Source: Paludibacter sp. (GTDB lineage: Bacteria > Bacteroidota > Bacteroidia > Bacteroidales > Paludibacteraceae). From it: a DNA stretch of 12,530 nt. The stretch is taken from positions 1 to 12,530 of the forward strand of contig JAUSNQ010000093.1 in the NCBI GenBank assembly GCA_030655595.1, in the 5' to 3' direction. Of the stretch, positions 1 through 7,345 are shown piece by piece. Position 1 is the stretch's first letter. Every line of letters begins with the position of its first letter. A model generated the notes under the pieces. That model was not told the origin of the DNA and ran no database searches. It saw only the letters and a program-made list of their open reading frames with translations. The position numbers and the translations under genes are program-made.

Positions 1-71
1 CATTCATGGATAATTAGACGATGATTTCAATCGCATCAACAGAACGATTAAAATTGAAAAAAATTGTATAA

Positions 72-100
72 TTGTTTTAAAAATTAATTCTATATCTTTG
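72..100 (+). promoter_or_regulatory. Bacteroidota-type promoter of panB
   Basis: TTG at 72-74 and TATCTTTG at 93-100 are separated by 18 bases. This fits the Bacteroidota sigma-factor consensus of a TTG-containing -33 box and a TAnnTTTG -7 box. The last base of the -7 box lies 24 bases before the panB ATG, so the predicted leader is only about 20 bases. It is A-rich and has no Shine-Dalgarno sequence, which is normal for the phylum. Bases 1-71 show no gene or signal that I can support. Confidence 0.7.
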
Positions 101-124
101 CAGCAATAAAAAACATTAAAATTT

Positions 125-943
125 ATGTCGATTCACTACGAAAATGTTCGCCGGGTAACTACTCAGCGATTAGTAGAAATGAAGAAGAGAGGTGAAAAAA
201 TAAGTATGTTAACTGCATATGATTTCACGATGGGAAGTATTGTTGACAGAGCAGGAATTGACATTATTCTTGTGGGTGATTCTGCTTCGAATGTAATCTG
301 TGGCAATGCCACAACTCTTCCCATAACACTCGATCAAATGATTTTTTTGGCTAAGTCGGTCATGCGAGGTGTAAAGCGCGCACTTGTTGTTGTTGATATG
401 CCTTTCGGGACTTATCAGGGTAATTCAAGAGAAGCAATTTCTTCCGCCATTAGAATCATGAAAGAAACTCATGGTGACTGTTTGAAAATGGAAGGTGGAG
501 AAGAAGTGTTGGAGTCAATAAAACGTGTACTCAGCGCAGGTATTCCCGTCATGGGTCATTTAGGACTCATGCCACAATCAATCAACAAATACGGCACTTA
601 TGCAGTCAGGGCTCAGGATGATGAAGAAGCTGAGAAATTGATCCGTGACGCACATCTTTTGGAAGAAGCCGGCTGTTTTTCGATTGTTTTAGAAAAGATA
701 CCGGCCAAACTTGCCAAACAAGTTGCTTCAGAGCTATCAATACCTGTCATAGGCATAGGCGCAGGAGGAGATGTTGACGGACAGGTATTGGTATTACATG
801 ATATGCTTGGATTGAACAACGATTTTTCCCCTCGATTTTTAAGAAGATACGCAAACATTGAAGCTGTGATGACACAGGCAATTCAGCACTATGTTGAAGA
901 TGTGAAATCCAGTGATTTTCCGAATGAGATGGAACAGTATTAA
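125..943 (+). CDS. panB: 3-methyl-2-oxobutanoate hydroxymethyltransferase (ketopantoate hydroxymethyltransferase)
   Basis: PanB transfers a hydroxymethyl group from 5,10-methylenetetrahydrofolate to 3-methyl-2-oxobutanoate to make ketopantoate, the first committed step of pantothenate and coenzyme A synthesis in the cytoplasm. The 272-residue length is normal (about 265-275). Visible family motifs are VGDS with the metal-ligand aspartate (D52), DMPFGTY (91-97, second metal ligand D91), KMEGG (121-125), GHLGLMPQ (144-151), the catalytic-type glutamate in LEKIP (E190) and GIGAG (210-214). The ATG at 125 follows a good promoter at the right distance. The gene stands alone on the plus strand, converges on gnd and has its own terminator at 964-1001. 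Its metabolism is unrelated to the uronate genes opposite, so it probably marks the edge of that cluster. Confidence 0.97.
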   Translation: MSIHYENVRRVTTQRLVEMKKRGEKISMLTAYDFTMGSIVDRAGIDIILVGDSASNVICGNATTLPITLDQMIFLAKSVMRGVKRALVVVDMPFGTYQGNSREAISSAIRIMKETHGDCLKMEGGEEVLESIKRVLSAGIPVMGHLGLMPQSINKYGTYAVRAQDDEEAEKLIRDAHLLEEAGCFSIVLEKIPAKLAKQVASELSIPVIGIGAGGDVDGQVLVLHDMLGLNNDFSPRFLRRYANIEAVMTQAIQHYVEDVKSSDFPNEMEQY

Positions 944-963
944 TTAAAAAATATGATAATATT

Positions 964-1001
964 AAAAAGGCTGATTCGATTTAATTCGAATCAGCCTTTT
1001 T
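964..1001. terminator. bidirectional intrinsic terminator between panB and gnd
   Basis: A perfect 16-bp inverted repeat (964-979 with 986-1001) has a 6-base loop. Each arm has five A/T pairs at its outer end, so the RNA from either strand ends its hairpin in a run of U. It lies 20 bases after the panB stop and 58 bases after the gnd stop. This is the arrangement expected of one terminator shared by two convergent genes. Confidence 0.9.
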
Positions 1002-1059
1002 GCATATAAGTTCTACCATCCCCAAATAGTAAATGGTAAATTTTTAAAATCGAAAATCC

Positions 1060-2514
1060 TTATACTACATACGTCGAAGAAGCAGTATCCCCTCCTCTAC
1101 CCGTCCAGTTAGTATGGAAGAATTCTCCGCGTGGCTTATCAATTCTTTCGTAAGTATGTGCACCAAAATAGTCGCGTTGAGCTTGTAATAAATTAGCAGG
1201 CAGACGTTCACAGCGTAATCCGTCGAAATAGCAAAGCGCAGATGTCAGTGCAGGAACAGGAATACCATTTGTCAACGCAGCAGCACAAACCCTACGCCAT
1301 CCAGCCTGAGCTTTTTCCACAATATTTTTGAAATATGGGTCCAGCAATAAGTTTTCAAGAGTTGGATTTTTATCAAATGCTTTCTTGATATCTCCCAAAA
1401 ATACTGAACGGATAATACAACCACCACGCCACATCAGGGCAATGCCACCATAGTTCAGATTCCATTTGTATTCCTTTGCAGCTTCCATCATCAGGTTATA
1501 ACCCTGAGCATAAGAGATGATCTTAGCTCCGAATAGAGCATCTTTCAAGTCGGCAATCATTTGAGCTTTTTCGCCAGTGAAATTAACCTTTGGTCCGCTG
1601 ATTACTTTAGATGCTTTCACTCGGATGTCTTTCTGAGCAGACAAACAACGCGCAAATACAGATTCACCTATAAGTGTTAAAGGAATACCCAAATCAAGTG
1701 CAGTCACACCGGTCCATTTACCAGTACCCTTTTGTCCTGCAGTATCTAATATCTTTTCTACCAATGGTTCGCCATCTTCATCTTTCACTGCCAGAATATC
1801 TCTGGTAATTTCAATTAAATAAGAATCCAGATCACCTTTATTCCATGCTTTAAACACTTCGTGCATTTCGTCGGCACTCATGCCCAACAAATCTTTCATC
1901 AACTGATATGCTTCGTTGATGATTTGCATATCACCATATTCGATACCATTGTGTACCATTTTCACAAAATGACCGGCGCCTCCTTCTCCAACCCAGTCGC
2001 AGCAAGGAACATTGCCTTCTACTTTGGCAGAAATGGACTGGAAAATATCTTTTACAGCAGGCCATGCAGCAGGAGAACCACCAGGCATAATCGATGGACC
2101 TAACAGCGCACCTTCTTCACCTCCCGAAACACCAGTTCCAATGAAAAGCAATCCCTTACTTTCTACATAGTTTGTACGACGAATGGTGTCAGGAAAATGG
2201 GTATTACCACCATCGATAATGATGTCACCGGCTTCAAGATGAGGAATCAGTTGTTCAATAAAGTCATCAACAGCTTTACCAGCTTTCACTAACATCATCA
2301 CTTTGCGTGGTTTTTCGAGCGAATCGCATAATTCCTTGATAGAATGTGCTCCGATGAAGTTTTTTCCGGCACCACGACCGGCAACGAACTTATCCACTTT
2401 CTCAACGGTACGGTTGTAAACGGCTACTGTAAAGCCTTTACTTTCCATGTTCAATACCAGGTTTTCGCCCATCACGGCTAAACCGATTAATCCAATGTCT
2501 GCTTTTTGTTTCAT
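1060..2514 (-). CDS. gnd: 6-phosphogluconate dehydrogenase, decarboxylating
   Basis: Gnd oxidises and decarboxylates 6-phosphogluconate to ribulose 5-phosphate with NADP+. At 484 residues it is full length (family about 468-490). The N-terminal Rossmann motif GLAVMGENL is at 11-19, followed by YNRT (33-36), the kind of loop that binds the NADP 2'-phosphate. The substrate site shows VSGGEEGA (129-136), then HFVKMVHNGIEYGDM with the catalytic lysine K185 and glutamate E192. The C-terminal tail carries HTNWTGRGG. The ATG at 2514 is directly followed by the Rossmann strand, so the start is secure. It is the last gene of the minus-strand block, 185 bases after pdxB. No zwf or pgl adjoins it in the window, although these are often its partners, so its position after uronate genes and a possible gluconate epimerase deserves attention. 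Confidence 0.97.
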   Translation of the reverse strand: MKQKADIGLIGLAVMGENLVLNMESKGFTVAVYNRTVEKVDKFVAGRGAGKNFIGAHSIKELCDSLEKPRKVMMLVKAGKAVDDFIEQLIPHLEAGDIIIDGGNTHFPDTIRRTNYVESKGLLFIGTGVSGGEEGALLGPSIMPGGSPAAWPAVKDIFQSISAKVEGNVPCCDWVGEGGAGHFVKMVHNGIEYGDMQIINEAYQLMKDLLGMSADEMHEVFKAWNKGDLDSYLIEITRDILAVKDEDGEPLVEKILDTAGQKGTGKWTGVTALDLGIPLTLIGESVFARCLSAQKDIRVKASKVISGPKVNFTGEKAQMIADLKDALFGAKIISYAQGYNLMMEAAKEYKWNLNYGGIALMWRGGCIIRSVFLGDIKKAFDKNPTLENLLLDPYFKNIVEKAQAGWRRVCAAALTNGIPVPALTSALCYFDGLRCERLPANLLQAQRDYFGAHTYERIDKPRGEFFHTNWTGRGGDTASSTYVV

Positions 2515-2563
2515 AATGTTTTGTTTTTGTATGATATTAATTATAAATTTGATTATCCGTAAT

Positions 2564-2654
2564 ATGTCCTATGACGTCCCTAACGGGACTCAGGTTTGAT
2601 TTTTATTGTCGTATTCTACAGATATATCGTCCCTAACGGGACTACTTAGGACAT
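2564..2654. repeat. pair of REP-like palindromes inside an outer inverted repeat
   Basis: The 16-mer CGTCCCTAACGGGACT occurs twice in the same orientation, at 2575-2590 and 2628-2643. Each copy is a small hairpin with arms GTCCC and GGGAC and loop TAAC. The pair is enclosed by an 8-bp inverted repeat, ATGTCCTA (2564-2571) and TAGGACAT (2647-2654), so the whole unit could fold as one branched structure. The layout resembles REP/BIME elements, which are often mobilised by RAYT (TnpA-REP) proteins. It sits in the transcribed gap between pdxB and gnd, where it may affect mRNA stability or readthrough. No transposase gene is present in the window. Confidence 0.65.
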
Positions 2655-2661
2655 CATTTCT

Positions 2662-2692
2662 CTTATATGGTTCTTCTATGACTTATATGGTT
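2662..2692 (-). repeat. ACC-word repeat, copy D
   Basis: Read on the minus strand, this starts AACC about 8 bases after the pdxB stop codon and carries three units: ATATAAG, CATAGAAG and ATATAAG (the last again preceded by ACC). It belongs to the same family as the copies at 3837, 9499, 9632, 11183 and 11274: a leading ACC followed by units ending in AG every 8-11 bases. Its ACC end faces pdxB. Confidence 0.65.
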
Positions 2693-2699
2693 AAAAAAT

Positions 2700-3830
2700 T
2701 CAGTTTGCTTTCATATTAAACCCAAGCCTTTTCAATTTCTCAACATTTCCCCGACTAACATTTTTGGCTTCAACAGTATATGCCAGAAATTCCCTTCTCG
2801 TAGGATAATCACCTCTTTGTTTCTCAAAATCAGCGGGATTACTTCGAAATAATGCATCATCATTACGAATATCATACGTATGCAAGATTGCTTTGGAGAT
2901 GATTTGTTGCTCGTTTAATCCTGTACCATCAATCTGAATAAGCGGTTTTTCAGGCATTTCTACCCCTTCCGGATGCCAGTTATCAAGTCCCAGGTTGAAG
3001 TAGTCACTGACAGCTTTCACACTCATGAGCGTACCGGTTGCTTTGCCATCTTTGGAATAGCCTGCGATGTGTGGTGTAGCTAAACCAGTCATTTCGAGCA
3101 GTTCCAAATCAATATCAGGTTCATTTTCCCAGCAATCACAAACAAAGGAATCGATATCATCATTAAGAATTGCATTTTTTACAGCTTCTGTTTGAACTAC
3201 TTCTCCTCTACACGAATTGATAATCACCGGTTTTTTATTCAGTGATTGAAAGAAAGAATCATCAGCCAAATGGTAAGTAGCATCTTCGCCTTTCATATTC
3301 AGCGGGACATGTAAACTTATGATATCAGCCTCATGCTTAATCTGTTCTAAGCTCACGAATTTATCAGCACCTTCCATCCTTTCAAGCGGCGGATCATTCA
3401 ACAAAACTCTCATTCCCAGCAATTCGCATACCCGGGCGACTTTACTTCCCACATTACCAACGCCCACAACTCCGATGGTCAATTCATTCAGTTTGAGGTT
3501 TCTTGTTTCAGCAAGCACCATCAATACCGATGCAATGTATTGTTCAACCGATTTGGAATTACAACCCGGTGAATTTGTCCAACTGATACCCGCTTTATCA
3601 CAGTATTCTGTATCAATGTGATCGTAACCAATTGTGGCTGTTGCAATGAATTTAACCGACGAACCGGCAAGCAATTGTTCGTTGCAAATGGTACGGGTAC
3701 GGGTAATGATGGCATCGGCATCCCGTGCAATTTCAGACGTTGTTTTAGAACCCGGTAAATAGATTACTTCGGCAACGTTCTCAAAAGCTCCACGGATGTA
3801 AGGGATTTTATCGTCGATGATTATCTTCAT
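2700..3830 (-). CDS. pdxB: 4-phosphoerythronate dehydrogenase
   Basis: PdxB oxidises 4-phospho-D-erythronate to 2-oxo-3-hydroxy-4-phosphobutanoate, the second step of the DXP-dependent pyridoxal 5'-phosphate pathway. The 376 residues match the family length (about 378). It is a D-2-hydroxyacid dehydrogenase-type fold: the dinucleotide motif GVGNVG is at 123-128 and the catalytic trio is R208 (SCRGE), E237 (WENEP) and H254 (ATPHIAGYS). The region after about residue 285 corresponds to the extra PdxB dimerisation domain that separates PdxB from other family members. The start is secure because MKIIIDD opens the first strand of the fold. The gap to the upstream oxidoreductase gene is only 31 bases and is almost wholly a repeat, so co-transcription is likely. 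A vitamin B6 gene is not expected in a uronate operon. Its product removes an inhibitor of the next gene's enzyme, Gnd. Confidence 0.93.
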   Translation of the reverse strand: MKIIIDDKIPYIRGAFENVAEVIYLPGSKTTSEIARDADAIITRTRTICNEQLLAGSSVKFIATATIGYDHIDTEYCDKAGISWTNSPGCNSKSVEQYIASVLMVLAETRNLKLNELTIGVVGVGNVGSKVARVCELLGMRVLLNDPPLERMEGADKFVSLEQIKHEADIISLHVPLNMKGEDATYHLADDSFFQSLNKKPVIINSCRGEVVQTEAVKNAILNDDIDSFVCDCWENEPDIDLELLEMTGLATPHIAGYSKDGKATGTLMSVKAVSDYFNLGLDNWHPEGVEMPEKPLIQIDGTGLNEQQIISKAILHTYDIRNDDALFRSNPADFEKQRGDYPTRREFLAYTVEAKNVSRGNVEKLKRLGFNMKAN

Positions 3831-3836
3831 TTTTTA

Positions 3837-3866
3837 ACCACATTAGTCACATGAGTACACATTAGT
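3837..3866 (+). repeat. ACC-word repeat, copy C, overlapping a stop codon
   Basis: On the plus strand the copy opens with ACC at 3837 and has three units: ACATTAG, CACATGAG and ACACATTAG. It fills nearly all of the 31-base gap between the Gfo/Idh gene and pdxB. Its ACC end lies 6 bases from the pdxB ATG, in the ribosome-binding region. The TTA inside its third unit (3862-3864) is the TAA stop codon of the Gfo/Idh gene. Confidence 0.65.
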
Positions 3867-4857
3867 TTTTGCTGTAATAAGATTTTACGATTTCTTCCAT
3901 GATGAAGTTAGTACGGGCAGCTGTTTGCATTGTACTGATACATGCATTTTCTACTCGTAGCGCTCCAACAACCTGTTCAACCAGGTAAAAGGAGATGTTT
4001 TCGTGGTTTTGAAACTGGTAGTTTGTTTTACCTTGTCTTGTAGCAACTTCTACATCGCCTTTATCAAAACAGGGAAAACTGATTTTGCCTTTTGTTCCGA
4101 AAATTTCAATTTTATCTTCTTCACTATTTTTATCTACGACAAAACACCAGCTACCGGTTCCTGTTACACCCGAATCAAATGTAAATACAGCTGAAACAGT
4201 ATCTTCAGCTTTATAAAAACCAGCCATATTTTCTGCAATACCATTAACTTCCGTAATTTCACCCAATACAAAATCAAGATAATCCAACTGATGAGATGCC
4301 AGATCGTAAAAATGACCTGCACCTGCAATCTCAGGATTTACATGCCAACTTTGTTGCACCAAATCTTGGTCTTTCTCACCAAAAGCTTTATGCAAGCGGA
4401 TGTTCACTGTCAGCACCTTGCCAATTGCGCCTTCATCAACCATCTCTTTCACTTTCAGAAAGGCTGGCAAAGTCCGCCGGTAATAAGCCACGTATAAAGG
4501 CATCCCTGTTTCCTCCGAAACACGTATCATCTCCTGACATTCAGCATAGGTCCTCGCCATAGGTTTCTCCACATACACCGGCTTACCAGCCCGCATGGCT
4601 TTGATGGCGTACATCGCATGGGTATCGGGCGGAGTGGCTACGTAAACCGCATTTACCTCAGGGTCGTTAATCAGTTCATCAGCATCAACATAAAAACGCG
4701 GAACCTGATGCCTTTTCGCATAATCTTCGGCCAAAGCAGCATTGCGGCGCATCACAGCAACAAGTTGCGAATGCTCCACTTTGTTGAATGCCGGACCACT
4801 TTTCAGTTCGGTGACATTGCCACAGCCGATGATACCCCAGTTAACTTTTTCGATCAT
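3862..4857 (-). CDS. Gfo/Idh/MocA-family oxidoreductase, substrate unknown
   Basis: This is a cytoplasmic NAD(P)-dependent sugar or sugar-acid dehydrogenase of the glucose-fructose oxidoreductase/inositol dehydrogenase family. At 331 residues it is of usual size. The N-terminal Rossmann domain has GIIGCGNV (8-15). The family EKP motif with its catalytic lysine is at 97-99. The second domain has the H-x-x-D-x-x-x-H arrangement (H182, D185, H189) that positions the substrate hydroxyl in this family. No signal peptide is seen, so a periplasmic GFOR-like role is unlikely. It lies 56 bases after the LarA homologue and 31 before pdxB, apparently in the same transcript. Its reaction cannot be assigned from sequence. 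Context suggests oxidation or reduction of a hexonate, a hexuronate or a side product of this pathway. The stop codon lies inside a repeat. Confidence 0.9.
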   Translation of the reverse strand: MIEKVNWGIIGCGNVTELKSGPAFNKVEHSQLVAVMRRNAALAEDYAKRHQVPRFYVDADELINDPEVNAVYVATPPDTHAMYAIKAMRAGKPVYVEKPMARTYAECQEMIRVSEETGMPLYVAYYRRTLPAFLKVKEMVDEGAIGKVLTVNIRLHKAFGEKDQDLVQQSWHVNPEIAGAGHFYDLASHQLDYLDFVLGEITEVNGIAENMAGFYKAEDTVSAVFTFDSGVTGTGSWCFVVDKNSEEDKIEIFGTKGKISFPCFDKGDVEVATRQGKTNYQFQNHENISFYLVEQVVGALRVENACISTMQTAARTNFIMEEIVKSYYSKN

Positions 4858-4870
4858 AAATACATAGATA

Positions 4871-4892
4871 GCTAAAAACTAAGAACTAAGAG
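4871..4892 (+). repeat. 7-base-period CTA-word repeat, copy E
   Basis: GCTAAAA is followed directly by ACTAAGA twice, giving three units in exact 7-base register between the LarA homologue and the Gfo/Idh gene. Related copies are at 6230 and 9604. The copy lies 13 bases before the Gfo/Idh start codon. Confidence 0.55.
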
Positions 4893-4913
4893 TTTGATGT
4901 ACTTAACAAATTT

Positions 4914-6203
4914 TTAATATTTAAATCTATCTTTAAAAGCCCACAAACCCAGCGCAGGATTGGAAATATAGAATATCTCTTCTCCATCTGGCATGATGTT
5001 AAAGCCGTCCTTCAGTTTTTCAGGATTATATTTGGCTGTAACTTCATCTATATCAGCATACTTGAATCCTACACTTTCGATTTCGGTTTGGGTGAGATTT
5101 TCTTTTCCTTTACCCGGACAATAAGTCACGCTGAAGCGACCTTCCGAAGAACCGTGAATCAAATGCGCTGCCGCACTCAGGTTGTTGCGTAACTCTTCGT
5201 TTTCGTCACAAGCTTTCAATGTAGCCGGTGTACCGAAATAACCGTATTTACGAATCAGGCGATCGATTTCCTTGTCCTCGCCAAATTCAACCAAGGCAGG
5301 AGCTAAAACAATCAATTCTCCATCATCATCAATGGCCATGCGGGTTCTATAAATCGATTTATTACCCAGCCAGGTGCTTTTAAATTCTGTTGGATCGAGA
5401 TATACAACCACTTTTTTCAGTGGTCTTTCAAGCATTTCAAAATTAACCAACAAGGCTAATTTCGCAGCTTTATCAAACACTTCGAAATCATCACCGATGT
5501 AGATGCCGCGGCATTTTACCTTACCATCCGTTTTATCCAACCCTACTACCGTTTGCACATACACAATCGGCAGGTGATTCGAAAAGTTATCAGAAGCATA
5601 GTTGAATATCCGGCGAACAGGCGTATCGGCGTGTCCCATCATGCGTTCCATACCATAAGCAGCACCAACGAAGTGACTTTTATTGATACCCTCAACACCG
5701 CCGGTGCCCACAAAGATATTTTTGTTATAATTGGCCATGCCCACTACTTCATGAGGAACAACCTGACCGATAGACAAAATCAAATCAAATCCACCATCTC
5801 TCAGCAGTTTATTTACCTGAGCCGGCCATGGAAAATCAACAGCACCTTCTGATACCTCTTTTACGAATTCTGAAGGCACTACTCCCAGTGTCACCACATC
5901 ATTGCGCCAATCATGCTCGCGAATCAAGGATGCAGGCAAAGTACCGAACATATGTGCTATCTGATGATCGGTCATAGGTGAATGTGTCCCCAAAGCAGGC
6001 AATACATCTGTGAGCGCATCACCATAATACTGCCAGGAGTATTCTGTCAGCTCTCCGGCACGACTCGGAAGTCGCGTATAATCTGGCGGAATAGCAAGCA
6101 CTTTGTGCTTTTCACCCATTTTCTCCAGCGCTTCGTACAATCCTTTTTTTAGGTCTGCAGAAGTCAATTCGATTTCAGTAGAACCCTTTTCGTAGTATAA
6201 CAT
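4914..6203 (-). CDS. LarA-type nickel-pincer 2-hydroxyacid racemase/epimerase homologue, possibly D-gluconate/D-mannonate 2-epimerase
   Basis: The 429-residue protein matches the lactate racemase (LarA, DUF2088) family, which inverts the alcohol carbon of 2-hydroxyacids with a nickel-pincer nucleotide (NPN) cofactor. The LarA active site can be followed: PDYTR (D41, R44), GTH (H74, like catalytic H108), PHEVVG (H151, like H174), a lysine 10 residues later (K161, like the NPN-bearing K184) and a histidine 16 further on (H177, like the nickel ligand H200). K275 lies where K298 would be. The spacings from H174 to K184 to H200 are exactly those of LarA. Characterised LarA relatives include malate, phenyllactate and 2-hydroxyglutarate racemases and D-gluconate 2-epimerases. 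Beside uxuB and kdgK, mannonate-gluconate epimerisation is the best guess, with altronate as an alternative substrate. NPN needs larB, larC and larE, none of which is in the window. Confidence 0.85.
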   Translation of the reverse strand: MLYYEKGSTEIELTSADLKKGLYEALEKMGEKHKVLAIPPDYTRLPSRAGELTEYSWQYYGDALTDVLPALGTHSPMTDHQIAHMFGTLPASLIREHDWRNDVVTLGVVPSEFVKEVSEGAVDFPWPAQVNKLLRDGGFDLILSIGQVVPHEVVGMANYNKNIFVGTGGVEGINKSHFVGAAYGMERMMGHADTPVRRIFNYASDNFSNHLPIVYVQTVVGLDKTDGKVKCRGIYIGDDFEVFDKAAKLALLVNFEMLERPLKKVVVYLDPTEFKSTWLGNKSIYRTRMAIDDDGELIVLAPALVEFGEDKEIDRLIRKYGYFGTPATLKACDENEELRNNLSAAAHLIHGSSEGRFSVTYCPGKGKENLTQTEIESVGFKYADIDEVTAKYNPEKLKDGFNIMPDGEEIFYISNPALGLWAFKDRFKY

Positions 6204-6229
6204 AATATGATTATTTATAATATTTATTA

Positions 6230-6257
6230 GCTAATAGCTATACGCTATTAACTATCT
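6230..6257 (+). repeat. 7-base-period CTA-word repeat, copy F, overlapping a stop codon
   Basis: Four consecutive 7-mers (GCTAATA, GCTATAC, GCTATTA, ACTATCT) keep CTA in the same phase. The CTA of the fourth unit (6252-6254) is the TAG stop codon of kdgK on the minus strand, so the repeat straddles the end of the gene. It lies in the 48-base gap before the LarA homologue. Confidence 0.55.
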
Positions 6258-7328
6258 TTTCACCCTTGCATTTCCACCCCAAATACTCCAAACCTGTTCT
6301 TCATCAGCAGGTTGACCGTAATCTGTCAGGAAAGTCGTAGCCAATGCACCTGTTGCCCAACCAAACTGTGCCCATGTTTCAGATTCCCAGCCTTTCAGGA
6401 TGGCATATAACATACCACCAACGAAGCCATCACCACCGCCAATACGATCAAGAACGTTTATTTTACGAGGTTCAATAACATGCCAGGTGTTACCATCTAA
6501 CAAAATAGCCCCCCATAAATGTTCATTGGCACTAATTACCTGACGTAAAGTCGTTGCATATACTGAAGCATTCGGGAACGCAGCTTTCACGCGACCAATC
6601 ATGCCTTTGAATCCATCAATTTCAGCGTCAATACCTTTACCTCCTGCTTCCGGACCTTCGATACCCAAACACAATTGAAAATCTTCTTCGTTACCGATTA
6701 AAATATCTGATACAGAAGCAATTTCAGTAAATATCTCACGTAGTTCTTTATCACGACCTTTCCAAAAAGATGCACGATAATTTAAGTCAAATGAAATGCG
6801 GGTGCCTGTTTTTTTTGCATAACGAGCGAGTTGCAGACAGAAGTTACTGGTTTCAGGAGACAACGCACCAATTAATCCTGAAAGATGGAGAATCTGAACA
6901 CCTTCATTTACAAAGATGCGTTCCAAATCGAAATCTTTCACATTGAGTGTTCGTCCAACTTCGCCTGCACGGTCATTCAACACGCGCGGACCACGGGCAC
7001 CAAACCCACTATCAGCAATATTGAACTGATGGCGGTATCCCCAAGGGTCACCTTGTGCAACTTCGGGACCTTCAAAATCCATGTTGCGACTGCGTAAATC
7101 AGCTTTAATCAACTGAGCAATCGGACTGTCTTTTACGAAGGTAGTCAGCACTTTAAAAGGAAGACCCAAAAATGACGAAACACTGGCCACATTGGTTTCG
7201 GCACTGGTAGCCTGCATTTCAAATAATTTACTGCTGTGAACCGGTTGTCCGTTAACCGGCGTAATGCGAATACCCATACTGGTTGCGACCATCAGAGCGT
7301 ATTTAGAATTTTCTCTTAGCGTTATCAT
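6252..7328 (-). CDS. kdgK: 2-dehydro-3-deoxygluconokinase (KDG kinase), PfkB family
   Basis: KdgK phosphorylates 2-keto-3-deoxygluconate with ATP to give KDPG, the point where galacturonate and glucuronate breakdown meet; KDPG is then cleaved by an aldolase. The PfkB fold is recognisable from the substrate-side segment SAETNVA (42-48), the central SFDLNYR (179-185) and the C-terminal ATP and anion-hole motif DRIGGGDGF (294-302) with catalytic base D300. The motif reads GGGD rather than the commoner GAGD, a variant seen in KDG kinases. At 358 residues it is longer than the enterobacterial enzyme (about 309). Context (uxuB 56 bases upstream, uxaA in the cluster) supports KDG rather than another sugar. 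A perfect palindrome (7346-7360) lies just ahead of its start codon. The last codons of the gene overlap a 7-base repeat. Confidence 0.92.
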   Translation of the reverse strand: MITLRENSKYALMVATSMGIRITPVNGQPVHSSKLFEMQATSAETNVASVSSFLGLPFKVLTTFVKDSPIAQLIKADLRSRNMDFEGPEVAQGDPWGYRHQFNIADSGFGARGPRVLNDRAGEVGRTLNVKDFDLERIFVNEGVQILHLSGLIGALSPETSNFCLQLARYAKKTGTRISFDLNYRASFWKGRDKELREIFTEIASVSDILIGNEEDFQLCLGIEGPEAGGKGIDAEIDGFKGMIGRVKAAFPNASVYATTLRQVISANEHLWGAILLDGNTWHVIEPRKINVLDRIGGGDGFVGGMLYAILKGWESETWAQFGWATGALATTFLTDYGQPADEEQVWSIWGGNARVKR

Positions 7329-7345
7329 AATTATTAGTATTTAAA

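Noticed and set aside
1..71. End or start of another gene left of panB
   Set aside because: All three plus-strand frames reach a stop within about 25 bases, and the minus-strand frames offer only very short unconvincing peptides.
2575..2643. Two identical repeats as the remains of a CRISPR array
   Set aside because: Only two 16-base palindromic units with a 37-base spacing, no further units and no cas genes. A REP-like interpretation fits better.
3521..3730. Short minus-strand open frame inside pdxB
   Set aside because: It overlaps the strongly supported pdxB gene in another frame and has no recognisable motif. The same applies to the other short frames opposite or inside panB, gnd, the Gfo/Idh gene, the LarA homologue, kdgK, uxuB and uxaE.
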